A program made the position numbers and the translations under genes. Below are positions 5,343 to 8,170 of a stretch of DNA of 8,170 nucleotides, piece by piece (within the stretch, counting starts at the first letter, position 1; every line of letters starts with the position of its first letter). This stretch comes from Coxiellaceae bacterium. Its GTDB lineage: Bacteria; Pseudomonadota; Gammaproteobacteria; Coxiellales; Coxiellaceae. Below the pieces are notes generated by a model. That model did no database searches. It was not told the DNA's origin and worked only from the letters and a program-made list of their open reading frames with translations. Location of the stretch: positions 1-8,170 of the forward strand of contig JABABH010000038.1 of NCBI GenBank assembly GCA_014238325.1. Reading direction: 5' to 3'.

Positions 5343-6653
5343 TTAATCCTCTGTACTCGATTGGATGGCATTCATAAAAGCATCCCCATATTGCTTGCAT
5401 AAGTGCTGATATGCTGGATACTGCAGCTCCAGCGACAAATGAGAGCAGCCAAGTTCATCTATGGTCTCCTGTTTGACAGCCCCTAATTCATATAAGGCAT
5501 GTCTCAAACGACCTTCTTTTCCCTGCAATATTATCTCAATGGTGATCGATTGTCTCGCGCATAGCTTCCCTATACTATCGCATAATAAATCAACACCTTG
5601 GCCTGTCTTCGCTGATAACCACACCCGCTCTGGCTGGTTCTCTGCATCATAATCAATCCTGGGTTCTTGATTCAAGCCTAAATCGACTTTATTATATACT
5701 AATAGTTCTGGAATATGCGCTGTATCCAATTGCTCTAATACCTCTCGAACCGCCGCCATATGCACTTGCATACCCTTCGCCTGTGCATCCACCACATGCA
5801 AGATGAGGTCAGCTTGACGAGTTTCTTCTAAAGTTGCACGAAATGCTGCAATTAAATCATGGGGTAAATCATGAATAAAACCCACGGTATCGACAAGCAA
5901 AGCCGTGCGTTTGTTCGGTAGTTTTATCTGTCGAAAAGTAGGATCTAGCGTGGCAAATAACTGATCAGCTATATACACCGAGCTCTGTGTCATCGCATGA
6001 AACAAAGTAGACTTACCTGCATTGGTATAACCGACCAATGCAATGACCGGCACTTGACTGCGCCGTCTCACATGACTTCTTAAAGCGCGCTGTTCTTTGA
6101 CTTTTGACAACTGTCGATGAATCGACTTTATGCGATGGTCCAGCAAACGTCTATCGATTTCAAGCTGGGTTTCGCCAGGGCCACCACGCAAACCGATACC
6201 CCCTCTTTGCCGCTCTAAATGCGTCCAACTACGTACTAACCGCGTACTCAGATAGTTTAATTGCGCCAGTTCAACTTGTAATTTACCCTCAAAGCTATGA
6301 GCCCGTTGAGAAAAAATATATAAAATCAGTGCGGTACGATCACAGGCCGTACATGACAATAAACGCTCTAAATTACGTTCTTGTGTCGACAGCAGGTTTT
6401 GTCCGAATATCACGATATCGGCTTTCAATTGCATCACGATAGCTTTGATATACTCTGCTTGACCCGCTCCAATCAGATATTTAGGTTCAGGTCTATTTTT
6501 TTTGAGCATGACCACAGCTGAAATATTATAACCTGCTGATAATGCCAAATCATGTAACTCACGCACAGCCTCAGGATGCTGACTATGGGCATAAAAATTG
6601 ATATCCACCAATACAGCACGTTTTTCTTGTGTGTTAGAAAAATAACGATTCAC
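5343..6653 (-). CDS. hflX: Ribosome-associated GTPase HflX
   Basis: GTPase that binds the 50S subunit and splits or rescues stalled 70S ribosomes under stress; cytosolic. The 436 residues align throughout with E. coli HflX (426). The N-terminal HflX domain runs to about residue 195, with PKYLIGAG (57-64), the LLSTQERNLE stretch (87-96), the GKLQVELAQL helix (123-132) and the glycine-rich GGIGLRGGPGETQLE (151-165). The G domain has G1 GYTNAGKST (208-216), the switch region FATLDPT (233-239), G3 DTVGF (255-259), G4 NKVD (321-324) and G5 SAK (347-349). One extra glycine sits in RGGPGE compared with RGPGE of E. coli. The start is GTG, 16 nt after the lolD stop, with only a weak AGAG as Shine-Dalgarno; it agrees with the family N-terminus. 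It is probably transcribed with lolCD. hfq, hflK and hflC are not next to it. Confidence 0.97.
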   Translation of the reverse strand: MNRYFSNTQEKRAVLVDINFYAHSQHPEAVRELHDLALSAGYNISAVVMLKKNRPEPKYLIGAGQAEYIKAIVMQLKADIVIFGQNLLSTQERNLERLLSCTACDRTALILYIFSQRAHSFEGKLQVELAQLNYLSTRLVRSWTHLERQRGGIGLRGGPGETQLEIDRRLLDHRIKSIHRQLSKVKEQRALRSHVRRRSQVPVIALVGYTNAGKSTLFHAMTQSSVYIADQLFATLDPTFRQIKLPNKRTALLVDTVGFIHDLPHDLIAAFRATLEETRQADLILHVVDAQAKGMQVHMAAVREVLEQLDTAHIPELLVYNKVDLGLNQEPRIDYDAENQPERVWLSAKTGQGVDLLCDSIGKLCARQSITIEIILQGKEGRLRHALYELGAVKQETIDELGCSHLSLELQYPAYQHLCKQYGDAFMNAIQSSTED

Positions 6654-6669
6654 AGTTTTAATATCATCT

Positions 6670-7362
6670 CTACAAAGGAACAGGCGCAGATAGTTTGCCT
6701 TGTGATAATAACAAAGTGCGGTCCATTTTAGCCGCTAACTGATCGTTATGCGTCACAATGACAAAACTCATATTCAATGATTGATTCAACTCAACGATTA
6801 AATCGGCAATACGCATCGCCGTGATCTGATCTAAATTACCCGTCGGCTCGTCAGCTAAGACACAAGACGGCTCTGTTACTAAAGCACGTGCGATAGCAAT
6901 GCGCTGGCGCTCTCCCCCTGATAATTCTCCGACGCGATGGTAGCGTCTATCAAACAGACTCATGCGATCAATATAAACTAATGCTTGTTTCATGGCAGAC
7001 CGAATAGACATACCGCGTATCAAGAGCGGTAGAGCCACGTTTTCTACAGCATTAAATTCAGGTAATAAGTGGTGAAATTGGTAAACAAAGCCGAGTTCCC
7101 GATTACGTAGCTTGCCTTTGCTCCGTTCGGACAAAGCATACATCTTTTTCTGAGCGACCCAGACTTCACCTGAGGTGGGTCGATCTAAGCCCCCCAATAG
7201 TTGTAATAATGTCGATTTCCCCGACCCTGATAATCCAACGATAGCCAGTCGCTCTCCTGCTGATACCGTCAAATCTATATCTGCTAATACCGGCACGCTT
7301 AGCGCGCCCTCGACATAGGTTTTGGATAAGCCCTTGGCTTGTAAAACCGGTTCATTATTCAT
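6670..7362 (-). CDS. lolD: Lipoprotein-releasing system ATP-binding protein LolD
   Basis: ATPase subunit of the inner-membrane Lol ABC complex, which extracts mature lipoproteins and passes them to LolA for transport to the outer membrane; acts at the cytoplasmic face. The 230 residues are full length. Walker A is GLSGSGKST (43-51). The Q-loop lies in FVYQFHHLLPEF (92-103, Q95), the stretch typical of LolD that contacts the permease. The ABC signature is LSGGERQR (147-154), Walker B is CVLADE (167-172), followed by the D-loop in GNLD, and the switch histidine is H205 in VTHND. Its ATG overlaps the end of the upstream permease gene by 8 bp (ATGAATAA), which suggests translational coupling, since only a weak GAAG precedes it. 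hflX follows after 16 bp, with no lolE between. All ATPase residues are present, so it should be active. Confidence 0.97.
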   Translation of the reverse strand: MNNEPVLQAKGLSKTYVEGALSVPVLADIDLTVSAGERLAIVGLSGSGKSTLLQLLGGLDRPTSGEVWVAQKKMYALSERSKGKLRNRELGFVYQFHHLLPEFNAVENVALPLLIRGMSIRSAMKQALVYIDRMSLFDRRYHRVGELSGGERQRIAIARALVTEPSCVLADEPTGNLDQITAMRIADLIVELNQSLNMSFVIVTHNDQLAAKMDRTLLLSQGKLSAPVPL

Positions 7363-8170
7363 AACGTAACGCTTCAGCAGGTTGAGTCCGAAAGGCTAAG
7401 ATAGCAGGATAAATAGTCGCTAGCATACTCATTAAAAAAGCAATACTTGAGACATTCAAGACATCCAGACTCGATAGCTTAGAAGGTAGAAAATTAATAA
7501 AATAAATGGCAGGATTGATAAACTGAACGTGAAATAGATGCTGAATCCAGTTCACCACATGCGTCACATTTAAAGCCAAGACTACGCCAAAGAGTGCACC
7601 CAATACAATCCCAATCAACCCGATAATACCGCCTTGAATCATAAATATTGCCATAATCATACGCGGACTGGCACCTAAAGTTCTTAGAATGGCAATCTCA
7701 GCGCGCTTATCATTCACGACCATCACCAAAGTAGAGACTAAATTAAACACAGCCACACCTACAATCAGTAATAAAATCACGAACATCATGGTTTTTTCCA
7801 TGGCTAAGGCATGGAAAAGTGCACCATATTGCTCTGTCCAATCGGTGATATAAAAAGTATCGGGTAAGAGGTGTTTTAACTGCTGAGATACTTGCTGAGC
7901 TTGGTAGATATCCTGGATTTGAATATGCCACCCTTGACCTGCTGTAGGAAACAACCTAGCCGCATCACGCTGGTTAATATAGACCAAACCAGAATCAAAA
8001 CCAAATCCTGTTTCTGTATCAAAAATTCCCGCAACCGTAAAACGACGCACACGCGCTAGAGGCAAGGCCGGCGTATTCAACAACTCTGGCGTAAAGACCG
8101 TGACGCGATCCCCCACGGATAATCCCAAGGCATCTGCTAAACTCTGACCAATTAAGGCTCTATAGGTACC
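7355..8170 (-). CDS. lolC: Lipoprotein-releasing permease LolC/LolE family, 5' part beyond the right edge
   Basis: Inner-membrane permease of the Lol ABC transporter. The last 271 residues are visible. The frame stays open to the edge with family-like sequence (RALIGQSLADALGLSVGD), so the first ~130-150 residues, including TM1, are missing and a TTG at 8128 is not the real start. The fragment holds the end of the periplasmic domain, the family-typical DWTEQYGALFHALAMEK before the second helix, and three membrane helices near fragment residues 127-152, 171-201 and 240-260, which form the FtsX-type domain. The cytoplasmic loop EIAILRTLGASP between the first two visible helices is where LolD docks. 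The end PAEALRYE is like LolC, not LolE. It overlaps lolD by 8 bp. As lolE does not follow lolD, this could be a single permease acting as a homodimer (LolF type); what lies to the right is unseen. Confidence 0.92.
   Translation of the reverse strand, partial: GTYRALIGQSLADALGLSVGDRVTVFTPELLNTPALPLARVRRFTVAGIFDTETGFGFDSGLVYINQRDAARLFPTAGQGWHIQIQDIYQAQQVSQQLKHLLPDTFYITDWTEQYGALFHALAMEKTMMFVILLLIVGVAVFNLVSTLVMVVNDKRAEIAILRTLGASPRMIMAIFMIQGGIIGLIGIVLGALFGVVLALNVTHVVNWIQHLFHVQFINPAIYFINFLPSKLSSLDVLNVSSIAFLMSMLATIYPAILAFRTQPAEALRYE

Noticed and set aside
6104..6442. 112-codon open frame on the plus strand inside hflX
   Set aside because: It lies wholly antisense to a well-conserved gene and its product resembles no known family to me; best explained as a shadow of hflX codon use.
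7355..8128. TTG at 8128 as the true start of the permease
   Set aside because: The frame continues to the edge with LolC/E-like residues (IGQSLADALGLSVGD), so the gene begins outside the window.
1..8170. CRISPR array, insertion sequence, phage or toxin-antitoxin module
   Set aside because: No regularly spaced repeats, transposase or integrase motifs, or paired small genes were found on either strand.

Overview
The window looks like an ordinary chromosomal segment of a moderately AT-rich gammaproteobacterium. PurA and HflX are close to their E. coli counterparts across their whole length. LolD carries the lineage-typical FVYQFHHLLPEF stretch, and the LolC-type permease ends in PAEALRYE as enteric LolC does. 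Weak Shine-Dalgarno sites, a reduced operon layout and an orphan TPR methyltransferase would fit a Legionellales/Coxiellaceae-like host-associated lineage. That placement is inference from gene style and was not tested by any search.

Right half, all on the minus strand and read right to left: a LolC/E-family permease cut by the right edge (7355-8170) overlaps lolD (6670-7362) by 8 bp. hflX follows 16 bp later with a GTG start (5343-6653). After a 74-bp gap with a good -10 box comes purA (3955-5268). The pair hflX-purA recalls the E. coli order hfq-hflX-hflK-hflC-yjeT-purA, but hflK/hflC and hfq are absent from here and lolCD sits in front instead.

Centre: one plus-strand gene (2349-3908) encodes a 519-residue protein with a divergent MidA-like SAM-methyltransferase domain and two C-terminal TPR motifs. 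It converges on purA with only 46 bp between the stops. Upstream of it lies a structured 281-bp gap (2068-2348). That gap carries a TATAAT-type box on both strands, several hairpins and a terminator-like hairpin pointing towards the left-hand genes.

Left half, minus strand: a HAD phosphatase of the phosphoglycolate-phosphatase type (1408-2067), then a group-I cysteine desulfurase that is IscS-like but lacks the IscS C-terminal tail (131-1291). At the left edge there is a possible start of another reading frame (1-61).

The named genes are housekeeping functions: lipoprotein export to the outer membrane (LolCD), ribosome rescue/splitting (HflX), AMP synthesis (PurA), phosphate-ester clean-up (HAD) and sulfur mobilisation (cysteine desulfurase). 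I see no mobile element, CRISPR array, tRNA or rRNA. The parts most worth a second look are the TPR-methyltransferase, the structured leader region next to it, and the tail-less IscS-like enzyme.
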